From NCBI GenBank assembly GCA_950295325.1, contig OX485805.1, forward strand, positions 53,406,758 through 53,470,757: DNA of 64,000 bases, read 5' to 3'. The position numbers were made by a program, and so were the translations under genes. Positions 34,024 through 44,433 of the stretch are shown here, piece by piece. Within the stretch, counting starts at the first letter, position 1. Each line of letters starts with the position of its first letter. The stretch is from Polytrichum commune (lineage: Eukaryota; Streptophyta; Polytrichopsida; Polytrichales; Polytrichaceae). Below the pieces are notes generated by a model. That model had not been told where the DNA came from. It saw only the letters and a program-made list of their open reading frames with translations, and ran no database searches.

Positions 34024-35373
34024 TAAAAGCCTTGAGTGCCGCATTTGCACCCATTCCAACTTCACCACATTCTAAGCAATTTGGATTGGAATTTCAATCC
34101 AACATTACCACCGTCCAAGCTTTCGGATGCATTCGGTATTCTAGCCCCCGAATACTTTTCGAGGTTTGCGGGAGCCCTTTCAAAGCACTCCTCCCTTTTC
34201 CTCACCGAATCCACCCTCATGCCCACCATTGTCATTAGAATCAATGGTATGGTCACAATCCACTTGCACATGATCCTTGTTCCAATTTGAGCCTCACAAC
34301 CTTTTGGAAACCCCAGGCTCACCATCATAACCCGCATTTTTGATAGCCATATCCACCTCAAAGTGCTAGTTCAAATATTGGAACCCTGCTCTGATACCAA
34401 ATGTCGCAACCCTTGCTAGGTCCCTTAATAATCTTGCCAATTTTTGTTTCTAGCAAACGTTACGAGCGCTAACCCTTCGCATTCCGCCATGCTAATGGAT
34501 AGCTCCTCTTACCCCGGACCAATAGTTCATAGGAGGGAACCAACCCTCCTACTTTGCTTTCAGGACTCACCCCTTAATCGGTAACCCATTTCCCCAATGT
34601 GGACTTCCATCCATGGAAGTCCAATCTTATGTTGATCATCGCGTTGCCGGAGCAACACTACAACAACCCGAACCATACTAGGCAAGTATGGCCTCACAAT
34701 AGGCCAAAACCCATGGAGGCCTTGCCATTCGGCCTCGGGTGGGTGAGGCCACACCACCTCACCCATATAAGCCTCTAGGACTTCACGCGGGGCCCCTACC
34801 CCACCGTCAACCAACCTCTTGTCTCTCTACCAAGAGTTGGGGCCAAGTGGACATTTTCCTTTAGCTGCTGGGCCTAGAACCCCCCAGCAGCTTCAGACCA
34901 TCATAACTTCCTTGTATGATGTCTGATCATAACAACCAACCACTCCATCTTTATCTACGTTTCACGTAGATGCCGATGGACTCCTCACTTGGCCCATTTG
35001 GGCAAGTTATGAGGACGTTATGCCTGTTTGAACCTTGGCAGTCCCGGGAGTCACTCCCAGGCACTGCTGCACCAGGGCGCTGTCCCGGGACAGCGCCCCA
35101 CTCAAATGGCCATAACTCCTAGCTCACACCTCCGATTGAGGTGTTCTTGAGCATTCTAGAATCACCACGCTATGAGCTACGCATAGCTCATGGCCTTACC
35201 CTCATGCTTCCTAGTCTCAGTGGGTGGGAGGCGTTCCCAACGCCCGGGGACCTCACCCACACTAGGATCACTTGGGCCCTCTCACCAATGGCGCCACAAG
35301 TCCCGGGTGTCACTCCGGGGTCCCCCTTGTGCCCATGGTGTTTTGGGCACTCCTTATGGAGAGGTGCGCGACA
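34024..35373 (-). mobile_element. 5' end of another minus-strand copy: LTR, primer site, gag
   Basis: LTR 35373-34402, primer site 34399-34388 and about 360 bp of gag (34387-34024) that ends where the previous copy inserted. The LTR joins GC-rich host sequence at 35374 (flank CGTTT). It does not match the LTR at 16689-17660 in variants, so these are not the two ends of one element. The antisense frame of this LTR continues open into the host exon. Confidence 0.9.
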
Positions 35374-35794
35374 CGTTTGGCTGTGGATAGTCGAACAAGA
35401 GAAGCTGTCTGTGGTCACAGAGCTGTACGAGCAGAAGATCAAATTCGAGTACAGCATCTTCCACAGCACGTACGTGCCAGCGAAGACGGAGGGGATTGTG
35501 GCCATCAACGAGGCCAGGGGCAACAAGCAGGTGGGAGCGGTCAGCCTGATTTTCTTGACGTACAATGAGCTAAGGGATGGGCGACCGCCTATCAAGGCAA
35601 ACAACACGTTCAAGAAAATCTACAGCATCCCGCATCCCCCTCCCAAGGATCTGCTGCAAGAGACCCTCTACACCGTCTTTCCCGCCATGGAACTCAGGAT
35701 GGAGTTCTACGTCTCTGTATTGCAGAGTCTGGTTATAAGTGGAGAGACGGTATACAACGTATGTGGAGGCTCCAAATTCATGTATGCGGCCATG
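35374..35794 (+). CDS. Host gene exon, methyltransferase-like motif
   Basis: Open for 140 codons from the LTR edge to a donor site ATG/GTAAGT at 35795. The text includes IVAINEARGNKQVGAVSL, YSIPHPPPKDLLQ and the ending VYNVCGGSKFMYAAM, which continues across the intron as MMGLVVNTF. The G-G-S-K-F block resembles motif I of class I methyltransferases, but I cannot name a family. The true start is lost to the retroelement on the left. GC-rich codon use differs sharply from the retroelements. It is probably the N-terminal part of the gene continuing at 36017, 41665 and 42577. Confidence 0.6.
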
Positions 35795-36016
35795 GTAAGT
35801 TGTCCAGACTCCATTTACGAACACTCGTTCGTAAAGTTAACCAACTTCTCAATGTATTGTTTTACAGTCTCTGCACGTGACGCATTCATGTTTACGAACG
35901 CTCGTTCGTAAACATAACCCCTTCGTAATGTAATGCTTGAAACTCGTTGCACACTACGCTTTGATGTTTACGAACGTGCGTTCGTATTTTCTGACCTTAT
36001 TGCTCTCTTCTCACAG
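35795..36016 (+). other. Intron with three palindromes
   Basis: 222 bp, GTAAGT to TTCTCACAG, phase 0. It holds the palindrome ACGAACGNNCGTTCGT at 35817-35832 (one mismatch), 35894-35909 and 35970-35985, spaced 77 and 76 bp apart. Confidence 0.75.
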
Positions 36017-37049
36017 ATGATGGGTCTCGTAGTCAACACATTTGTTGACGCTATCGAGGAAGAAGACTTCAAGATCCACCGTGCGAAGGCGTCGACGATG
36101 GACCTCAAGGACATCTCTGTCCCCAGGATGGACTTCAGTATGCCCGCCGACGAGGGCATACCATTCCACGATTCTGAGGACGACGAGCCCACCCCCTCCG
36201 CCAACGTGGACGCCATTCTGCAGTCCTTCGACGTACTCCCACTTCGGATCTTGCCGCCAACGACGGATCTTCCCGACCCTCAAGGGACGCCGGGTGGTTA
36301 CACTGGGTCGTCTGCGGGGACAACCCTGGACGTCCTCCCGGCGAGAACATCTCTTGCGGAGCCTTTCGGAACGCCAGGCGGATGCTCGACGTCACAGTCT
36401 CCAAGGCCCGCCGTGGTTCCGAAGATGGAAACCCTGGACATCCTCGACCAACGCTCGCGGCCATCTTTGGACCTCTTCCGCAACACGAGGAGGAGGATGA
36501 AGAAGACTCCATACGTGGAGTTGCCGCCGGGAGCAATCATCGAGGTCTCGGACGAGGACGAGGGGGACATGGACATCATGGCCGAGCTTGGCGTGGACTA
36601 CGACAAGAACAAACGGGTGAAGGAGGAGGCACTCACCGTCGCTGAGCTCAACGCCAAGCTGGAGGCGAAGATGAAGGAGGAGATGGCTGCAGCACAGGAG
36701 GAGAGCGCCAAGCATCTGGCCAGGCTGCAAGAGCAGCTGAGGGATTCAGCAGCCAAAACCGACGCCATCTTCGAGATGCTCAGAAACATGCAGAGCCTCT
36801 TTGCGCCGGTCCAGCAACCTTACCCCTTCCCCCTGGAGGATACCCCTCACAACCCCCACCTCCAGTCATGTACCAAGGAGGGCCTTCCCACCAAACAGCG
36901 CCACACCCAACGCCGGCGGGAAGTCCATTGCCCCCGAAGTGACGGCGGCCGCCTCAACCTCCCACGATGCAATCACGGCGGCGCTACGGGAGGACGAAGA
37001 TTTACGAACGCGCGTTCGTGAATCTTCAGGTCCGGCAGTCCTCACCCCT
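36017..37049 (+). pseudogene. Host gene exon: acidic, proline-rich and coiled-coil region
   Basis: Open from the acceptor at 36017 to about 37021. It contains an acidic patch (DSEDDEPTP), Ser/Thr/Pro-rich text, a basic patch (NTRRRMKKTP), and a coiled coil near 36625-36785 rich in Glu, Lys and Ala. Around 36835 the likely frame shifts: the +1 frame gives a natural proline-glycine run (PGGYPSQPPPPVMYQ) and a third frame gives ITAALREDEDLRTRVRESSG. Frameshifts therefore seem to have accumulated. One palindrome copy (37004-37019) lies inside the reading frame and supplies the stop. A retroelement begins at 37050. Confidence 0.55.
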
Positions 37050-37145
37050 TGTCGCAACCCTTGCTAGGTCCCTTAATAATCTTGCCAATTTTTGTTTCTA
37101 GCAAAGGTTACGAGCGCTAACCATTCGCATGGAGAGGTGCGCGAC
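37050..37145 (-). repeat. LTR stub with ~870 bp internal deletion
   Basis: Starts TGTCGCAACCC, jumps from TTCGCAT to GGAGAGGTGCGCGACA. Both sides of the deletion share CAT, a microhomology typical of end-joining repair. Confidence 0.9.
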
Positions 37146-39100
37146 ACAATCTCCTTGGTCCGCCCCCACCAAGTTCCTCAAGTATTGCTTCAAGACTCCA
37201 TTCACATGCTCCGCTTTCCCATTCATTTGGGAATGCAAGGCCGTGCTAAACCTTAGTTTCATTCCGACCTCCTTAGAGAAATGCATTCAAAATGCACTTG
37301 TGAACTTTGGATCTTGATCCCACACAATCACTCTTGGCAACCCGTGGTGCCTCAACCATCCTTTGAGAAAAGGCTATGCGGTCTCCAACGAAGTGGCGGT
37401 TCCCACAATCGGCACCATGTGTGCCAACTTGGCAAACCGCTCTACCATCAACAAGATGGCATCATACCCATGTGACTCCGGCAAACTTGTGATCAAGTCC
37501 ATGCACATACTATGCCATGGCCCCGACGGGATAGGCAACGGTTGCAAGAAACCGCCTTGCTTTTGGTAAGAGGCTCGGTTCTCTTGGCACTTTATTCACG
37601 CCTTCACAAAGTGGGTTATATCCTCGTTTATGCACCGCCAATGGTACCTCCATGACACCATTCTATGGCGGTTTTTTCTGTCTCCTCTATGGCCGGCAAT
37701 AGGACTATCACATTTTTCCTTCAAAACCGATAGCCTCAACTTGCCTTGAGGCACATACACCCGACTTTGCTTACACTTGAACAATCCGTCCACCAACTTA
37801 GCCTCTTTGAGCACCTTGCTCTTGCGAAGCTCACCTAAAAGCTTTTGTGCCTCGGGGTAGTTAATTTACCCCTCCCGTATCTTGCATCACAAGTTTCCTT
37901 CGCCGGCACACATTAGCCACAAGGTTTGGATGGTTCTCATTGCTTGGAACTCATCCGGTCTACTTAGCGCATCCGGCACCACATTTCCATGGTCCGGTTT
38001 GTGGACCAAATCCACCTTCATAAGCGCCAAACTATCATGCCAACGCAATGACTTGGCGCTCACTTGCGCTTGTATGTCAAAATACTTTTAGGACACATTG
38101 TCCTTGTAGACCTCTACTTTGTACGACCCCAACTAGTGTCGCCACATCTTCAAGTAATGCACTACCGCAAAGAAGTTCTTTGTCATGAGTTGGTTGTCTT
38201 CTTTGACAACCATCGAGCTTCATGCTCGCATATGCAATGGCCATCCATCTTACACATAGTCCATCATTGGCAAAGTTACTCGCCCCCGTATGCACCTCAA
38301 AAGGTTTGTCAAACTCCATGAACTTGAGCACGGGCGGTGAAGAGGACTTGCTCTTAAGCTCCCCAAAGACTTGGTGACAAGGCTAGTCCCACTCTTGGGA
38401 TAGCCATTTCTTTCACAAGTCGGACAAGGTCTTACAACCATCGAGCTTCATGTTCCCATATGCAATGGCCATTTTTTTTTACATCCACATCCGCCAAATA
38501 AAATCTCTCGCCCCCGTATGCACCTCAAAAGGTATGTCAAACTCCGCGAACTTGAGCACAGGCGGCAAAGAGAACTTCGTCTTAAGCTCCTCAATGGCTT
38601 GGTGGCACGGCTCATCCCACTCTTGGGATAGCCATTTCTTGCACAAGCCGGACAAGGTTCGACAACCATGGAGCTTAATGCTCTCATAAGCAATGGTCAT
38701 CCATCTTGGATCAACATCCGCCAATGATAAAGTCCTTCGTCTCCATGTGCACCTCAAAATGCTTATGAAAACCCGGAAACTTAACCACATCTTGTGAAGG
38801 GAACTTGCTCTTGAGCTTCCCAAGGGCTTGGTGACAAGGCTCATCCCACTCTTGGAATAGCCATTTCCTCAATAAGTCGAGTAAGGCCCTAGCAACCTTA
38901 AAACAAATCTAGAATGAAGTGGTGGTAGTAGTTGGCTAGGCCAACCAATGACCTAAGCTCTCTTTTTTGAGTCAAGGACCAATTCTCCTCTTGGATTGCC
39001 TTGAAATTCTTCATGTTTGTCCACCAACTTCCTTTGTCACCACATGCCTCAAGAACTCAATTTCTTCTTGAGCAAAGTTGCAATTCACTTCTTGGCGGTA
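37146..39100 (-). pseudogene. Integrase, RNase H and RT thumb remnant
   Basis: The integrase piece keeps the catalytic Glu (GKAEHVNG, near 37225) and the shared stop (37376-37374). RNase H is near 38310-37880 and three tandem units lie near 38400, 38640 and 38865. The palm is absent between LPP and FAQ near 39075-39100. Confidence 0.75.
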
Positions 39101-40650
39101 ACATTTTGAGCAACACATTGGTGAATACATCCTTGTATCTCACCAACATCCCACAAGTATGGTTTGGGGGAGGCCCATCTTTCCTAGCCTCCCCATGAGT
39201 TCCTTGGAGTTGCTTCAATTGAACCACGACCATTATGTTTACCATATTTCATTTGGTCCATTAAGACCAAATTCAACTTGGGTCCTCCTACCATAGGAGT
39301 CCTTGTCAATTTGAACTTCAATTCTTTGCCATTATGACACATCATAATGCACCGCAAGCACACCGGCTTGCACCTCACATCTATCATGTGAGTTTTAAAG
39401 AAGGCGGCCTTCACAATGACATGCATTTCATCTATTTCACATGGTGTGAAATTTTGACAAAATTCCAATGTCCCACATTGAAAGGTTACATGCATCGCGG
39501 CCTCCTTTGTCTCATGCGGTTCGCCCTTTCCAAACCGCACCTTGGTGGGCTTGCCCACTCTATCAATCGGCAAGCCCCAACTACCTTGTGAATTTTGGGC
39601 TCAAGAAGGAGTGGTAGCCTCTTTGTCAACACATGAGACATTTCTCCCATTCATTGAGCCTCAAGGTACAAAATACTTGGCCTCGGCTTAAGGCTACTAG
39701 CCTTGGCCACAAAGCCATCGTCCAACATTTGGTCCTCGGCAACTTGGCTTGGCTTGGTCCGCAAAGCCAACTTTAAACATTTCGTCCGCGGGACAAATTG
39801 GTTTGGTGCCACAAAACCAATTTCTAATAATTTGTCCGCAAAACAAACATGTTTTGCCTTGGTAGCACAAAGCCACCTTCCCACACTCCGTCCGCGGCAC
39901 GAACATGAATTGCCTTGGTAGGACAAACCCACCTCCCAACATTCCATCCGCGGCACAAGTATGATTTGCTTTGGAAGCATAAAGCCACCTTTCAACATTC
40001 CGTCCGTGGCACCAACATGTTTTGCCTAAGTAAAATGGACCAAACAATTTGCACTCATTTCTTTGGGACCTACTTTGGCTAAAGCCACTTGTGGTGATGC
40101 GCCGCCGAACTTCTCTTTGGGACCATCGGCTTCAATGCTCTTGCAAACTTGATGGTCCCCACCATGTCCTCAAGAAGCCTTGGGGACTTAAACAAGGCAT
40201 CCACCACCCGCTTTTAAAACCCCACCTAAAAGGATGCATTTCTTAGAAAGCTCGTCCGTTTTAGGTGTATCCTTCATTTGTGGGTTTGAATAGCGCACAT
40301 AGGCCTTAAGAGGCCCCGGGTGCCTCATTAGCACCAAATTCATTCCAACATCAATACCTTCCAAGCATTTCGAATTGGAATTTCAATCCAACATTAATGC
40401 CCTCCAAGGTTTTGGGTGCTTTCGGTATTCTAGGCCCCAAATGTTTTTTGAGGTTTGCGGGAGCCCTTTTCAAAGCACTCCTCCATTTTCCTTACCAAAT
40501 CCACCCTCATGCCCACCATTGTCATTTGAACCAATGGTATGGTCAAATTCCACTTGCACATGATCCTTGTTCCAATTTGAGCCTCACAACCTTTTGGAAA
40601 CCCCGGGCTCACCATCATAACCCGCATTTATGATACCCATGTTTCCCTCA
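39100..40650 (-). pseudogene. Partial protease, gag repeat and gag
   Basis: The protease C-terminal half is open at 39573-39184. The gag repeat is open in two frames at 40047-39651. The gag N-terminal part is at 40640-40070 with several breaks (KGCEAQIGTRIMCKWN is clear near 40600-40550). Confidence 0.7.
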
Positions 40651-40677
40651 AAGTGCGAGCTCAAAACTTGGAACCCT

Positions 40678-40689
40678 GCTCTGATACCA
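40678..40689 (-). other. Primer binding site for initiator tRNA-Met
   Basis: Complement of TGGTATCAGAGC, 2 bp from the LTR at 40692. Confidence 0.9.
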
Positions 40690-40691
40690 AG

Positions 40692-41664
40692 TGTCGCTAC
40701 CCTTGCTAGGTCCCTTAATAATCTTGCCAATTTTCGTTTCTAGCAAAGGTTACGAGCGCTAACCCTTCGCATTCCGCCATGCTAATGGATAGCTCCTCTT
40801 ACCCCGGACCAATAGTTCATAGGAGGGAACCAACCCTCCTACTTTGCTTTCGGGACTCACCCCTTAATCGGTAACCCATTTCCCCAATGTGGACTTCCAT
40901 CCATGGAAGTCCAATCCTATGTTGATCATCGCGTTGCCGGAGCAACACTACAACAACCCGAACCATACTAGGCAACTATGGCCCCACAATGGGCCAATGC
41001 CCATGGAGGCCGTGCCGTTCGGCCTCGGGTGGGTGAGGCCACATCACCTCACCCATATAAGCCTCTAGGACTCTACACGGAGCCCCTACCCCACCGCCAA
41101 CCAACCTCTTGTCTCTCTACCAAGAGTTGGGGCCAAGTGGACATTTTCCCTTAGCTGCTGGGCCTAGAACCCCCCCAGCAGCTTCAGACCATCATAACTT
41201 CCTTGTATGATGTCTGATCATAACAACCAACCACTCCATCTTCATCTACGCTTCACGTAGATGCCAATGGACTCCTCACTTGCCCCATTCGGGCAAGTCT
41301 TGAGGAAGTTATGCCTGTTTGAACCTTGGCAGTCCCGGGAATCACTCCCAGGCACTGCTGTACCAGGGCGCTGTCCCGGGACAGCACCCCACTCAAATGG
41401 CCATAACTCCTAGCTCCCACCTCCGATTGAGGTGTTCTTGAGCATTCTAGAATCACCACGCCATGAGCTACGCATAGCTCATGGCCTCACCCTCATGCCT
41501 CCTAGTCTTTGTGGGTGGGAGGCGTTCCCAACGCCCGGGGCCCTCACCCACACTAGGATCACTTGGGCCCTCTCACCAACGGCGCCACAAGTCCCGGGTG
41601 TCACTCCGGGGTCCCCCTTGTGCCCATGGTGTTTCGGCCACTCCTCATGGAGAGGTGCGCGACA
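40692..41664 (-). repeat. 5' LTR
   Basis: 973 bp. The 3' end reads GGGTAGCGACA (plus strand TGTCGCTACCC), one change from the family. It abuts host exon sequence at 41665. Confidence 0.95.
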
Positions 41665-41953
41665 CGATGACACTGCGCAACACACTGACATGGTCATTGT
41701 GGAGGAAACGCAGGGGAGCCCCAATGACTCGGCAGGTCCGCGTGGGATGGTCGTGGAGAGCCCTGACCAGGAAGGGCATCCGTCCGCGCACATGGAGGAT
41801 GTCCGCATGGAGAGACTCGACCTGGGCGGGGACGACGACGTGGATCTCATCCAACAGACCCAGTCGTCTCAGGAGGAGCGTCCAGCGGAGGTCATGGATC
41901 CAGAGGCTGCTTCCCCAATGGATATTACGAACGCGCGTTCGTTAGTCAAAGAG
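41665..41953 (+). CDS. Host gene exon, acidic linker
   Basis: Open for about 96 codons to the donor GAG/GTAACT at 41954. Acidic and low-complexity (MVIVEETQGSPND, GGDDDVDLIQQTQSS). It most likely continues the exon at 36017-37049, with some host sequence lost at the retroelement. A palindrome copy at 41927-41942 is translated in frame (TNARS). Phase 0 at the donor fits the next exon. Confidence 0.6.
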
Positions 41954-42576
41954 GTAACTCATCTCTGAGAATGCCAGATGTTTTACGAACGCGCGTTCGT
42001 AATATCACTAACCCCCGCGTTGTGTTCTTGGCGCTGCAACTCCATCGACATCACGTTGCCCGCGCGAGCATTTTTCTACGTGATCGCTTGGGCCGATCAA
42101 TTTTGTAGGACACTGCATTTTTTCCTTAGGAAATTGTGATAGATTATCACGCGAGACAAATGTACATATTCACCGAATTAATATATGAGCAGACGATCTC
42201 TGCTCGCATCCCCTCAACTTATTGCATATTCTCGCGTCTTGTGTTGTCTGTGCTCTTGCGCGTCCTTGCATTCTTTGCATGCACACCTCACTCATGAACG
42301 CTCGTTCGTAAAACTGTGCGACCCCGTCTTGACATCCTTCGCGAACGAGCGTTCGTATATGCATGCATCCGCGTTCACGAACGCGCGTTCATAAATGATG
42401 CGCACCGCCCCGCAGCCTTCATTCACGAACGGTCGTTCGCAATTGTGCCCCTCTGAACATTCTCCTTCCACCCTCCTCACTTCCTCCTCTTTTCCCATAA
42501 TGCATCGTCTTTATTTTCAACGCAACAATTTCTTTATTGGATCATAGAATTAAACTAGTCGCGTTGTTCATCACAG
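41954..42576 (+). other. Intron with five palindromes
   Basis: 623 bp, GTAACT to TTCATCACAG, phase 0 on both sides. Palindrome copies lie at 41985-42000, 42294-42309, 42341-42356, 42377-42392 and 42425-42440. The last four sit in 147 bp and each differs from the consensus at no more than one base per half-site. Confidence 0.7.
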
Positions 42577-42689
42577 GACCCCCCGGAGATAGGTCGCAAC
42601 CCCTCGACCAGTGGACCTCGAACCCGGAACAAACCGTTCCTCGTTTTTGACCTCAACGGGGTATTGTGTCACACCCGACACATCCCAAG
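42577..42689 (+). pseudogene. FCP1/NIF-type HAD phosphatase, first part of domain
   Basis: Exon from the acceptor at 42576. After a short basic linker it gives KPFLVFDLNGVLCHT, the beta-strand and active-site loop of the FCP1/NIF branch of the HAD superfamily. The first Asp is the nucleophile, and the usual second Asp is Asn, as in a known D-L-N-G subgroup. The exon is interrupted at 42689 by a solo LTR and resumes at 43662-44321. Confidence 0.8.
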
Positions 42690-43661
42690 TGTCGCAACCC
42701 TTGCTAGGTCCCTTAACAATCTTGCCAATTTTTGTTTCTAGCAAAGGTTACGAGCGCTAACCCTTCGCATTCCGCCATGCTAATGGATAGCTCCTCTTAC
42801 CCCGGACCAATAGTTCATAGGAGGGAACCAACCCTCCTACTTTGCTTTCGGGACTCACCCCTTAATCGGTAACCCATTTCCCCAATGTGGACTTCCATCC
42901 ATGGAAGTCCAATCCTATGTTGATCATCGCGTTGCCGGAGCAACACTACAACAACCCGAACCATACTAGGCAACTATGGCCTCACAATGGGCCAATGCCC
43001 ATGGAGGCCGTGCCGTTCGGCCTCGGGTGGGTGAGGCCACACCACCTGACCCATATAAGCCTCTAGGACTCTACACGGAGCCCCTACCCCACCGCCAACC
43101 AACCTCTTGTCTCTCTACCAAGAGTTGGGGCCAAGTGGACATTTTCCCTTAGCTGCTGGGCCTAGAACCGCCCAGCAGCTTCAGACCATCATAACTTCCT
43201 TGTATGATGTCTGATCATAACAACCAACCACTCCATGTTCATCTACGCTTCACGTAGATGCCAATGGACTCCTCACTTGCTCCATTTGAGCAAGTCTTGA
43301 GGAAGTTATGCCTGTTTGAAGCTTGGCAGTCCCGGGAATCACTCCCAGGCACTGCTGTACCAGGGCGCTGTCCCGGGACAGCGCCCCACTCAAATGGCCA
43401 TAACTCCTAGCTCACACCTCCGATTGAGGTGTTCTTGAGCTTTCTAGAATCACCACGCCATGAGCTACGCATAGCTCATGGCCTTACCCTTGTGCCTCCT
43501 AGTCTTCGTGGGTGGGAGGCGTTCCCAACGCCCGGGGCCCTCACCCACACTAGGATCACTTGGGCCCTCTCACCAACGGCGCCACAAGTCCCGGGTGTCA
43601 CTCTGGGGTCCCCCTTGTGCCCATGGTGTTTCGGGCACTCCTCATGGAGAGGTGCGCGACA
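42690..43661 (-). mobile_element. Solo LTR inserted in the phosphatase exon, TSD CCAAG
   Basis: 972 bp with intact ends, flanked by CCAAG at 42685-42689 and 43662-43666. No internal sequence is present, so it arose by LTR-LTR recombination after insertion. Removing it and one CCAAG restores an unbroken reading frame across HTRHIPRVPTRPF. Its stem reads CTTGCTC/GAGCAAG, a paired double change from CTTGCCC/GGGCAAG. On the plus strand all three frames are open through the last ~100 bp. Confidence 0.95.
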
Positions 43662-44321
43662 CCAAGGGTCCCCACGCGTCCCTTCCGTCACCCCGACGAA
43701 AGGGACTACGACGGCGAGCTCGACACCCTCATTAACCGCAAGGCTGTCCGCGCCCGGCCCGACCTGCGGGACTTCCTTCGCGAGGTGGTCGAGTTCGCCC
43801 ACGTCGTTGTGTGGAGCTCCATGGTCATGGACAACACGGAGCCCATCGTCCACTTCTTATTCCGTGATCTCCCGAGCCCTTGCCTCGTCCTCGGCCAAGA
43901 GGACTGCGACGAGCTGCTCGACAAGAAAGGCCGACCGGTGCCCAAGTTTGGTGGTCGAGGCGGAGGACAACAGTTCCTCAAGGTCCTCCGTTCAAGACTC
44001 TGGCAAGGCGTCCCCCATCTGCATGGGACGCCCCACGGGTGGTGGCCGACTCCTGAGAACACCCTCCTCATCGACGACAGCCCCACCAAGAGCGTTTTGA
44101 ACCCCCCGGGCAACGTCATCTTCCCGGACACTTGGACCGGCGATAGGCAAGACACATTTTTGGTCGATAGGCTAGCCCCCTACCTTAGAAGGCTCGTGCT
44201 CCACGCCGGTAGCATCCCATTTTTTGTTAGGTCCAACCCCTTCGGCAATGCGGCGCTAAGCCCCCGCGATAATGTATATAAGAGCATCATGAGGCTCGCC
44301 AAACTCAATAAATTGATTTGA
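43662..44321 (+). pseudogene. FCP1/NIF-type HAD phosphatase, main part of domain
   Basis: Continues the domain begun at 42577. VVEFAHVVVWSSM matches the W-(S/T)-x-(A/S) motif II region. LLIDDSPTKSVLNPPGN matches motif IV (Asp-Asp, then the N-P-P segment) of CTD small phosphatases and NLI-interacting factors. The frame ends in LNKLI and TGA at 44321. About 255 residues lie between the intron and the stop, a normal size for the domain. The family removes phosphate from Ser/Thr, often on the RNA polymerase II tail. The Asn variant may change or reduce this. All domain sequence seems intact apart from the solo LTR, so it was disabled recently or is still expressed as a fusion or spliced form. Confidence 0.8.
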
Positions 44322-44433
44322 AATGCCTCCATGTGTTTGCTTGTTATCATGTGGTTCACATATCTAATGCTTGCTCTGTTTTTGGATGTCTGTTTTTGTT
44401 TTTTGTTGTTCTTGTTCTTGTTCTTGCCCATAG

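Larger units (their letters stand above)
37050..41664 (-). mobile_element. Minus-strand copy with deleted 3' end and a 96-bp LTR stub
   Basis: On the minus strand: 5' LTR 41664-40692, primer site, gag, gag repeat, protease, RT thumb, RNase H and integrase, ending in integrase at 37146. Next to it lies an LTR stub, 37050-37145, that keeps only ~80 bp of one end and 16 bp of the other. Flanks CCCCT and CGATG do not match. The block separates two parts of the host gene. Confidence 0.9.

Noticed and set aside
16689-35373. One large element bounded by the LTRs at 16689 and 34402
   Set aside because: The two LTRs do not share private variants and the flanks GCTCT and CGTTT differ.
36135-36730. Overlapping frames opposite and beside the 36017-37049 exon
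   Set aside because: Expected shadows of GC-rich coding sequence; the chosen frame has splice sites, an acidic patch and a coiled coil.
44331-44430. Signal peptide or membrane segment (MCLLVIMWFTYLMLALFL...)
   Set aside because: The T-rich run ends in a good splice acceptor and reads best as the intron polypyrimidine tract before 44434.
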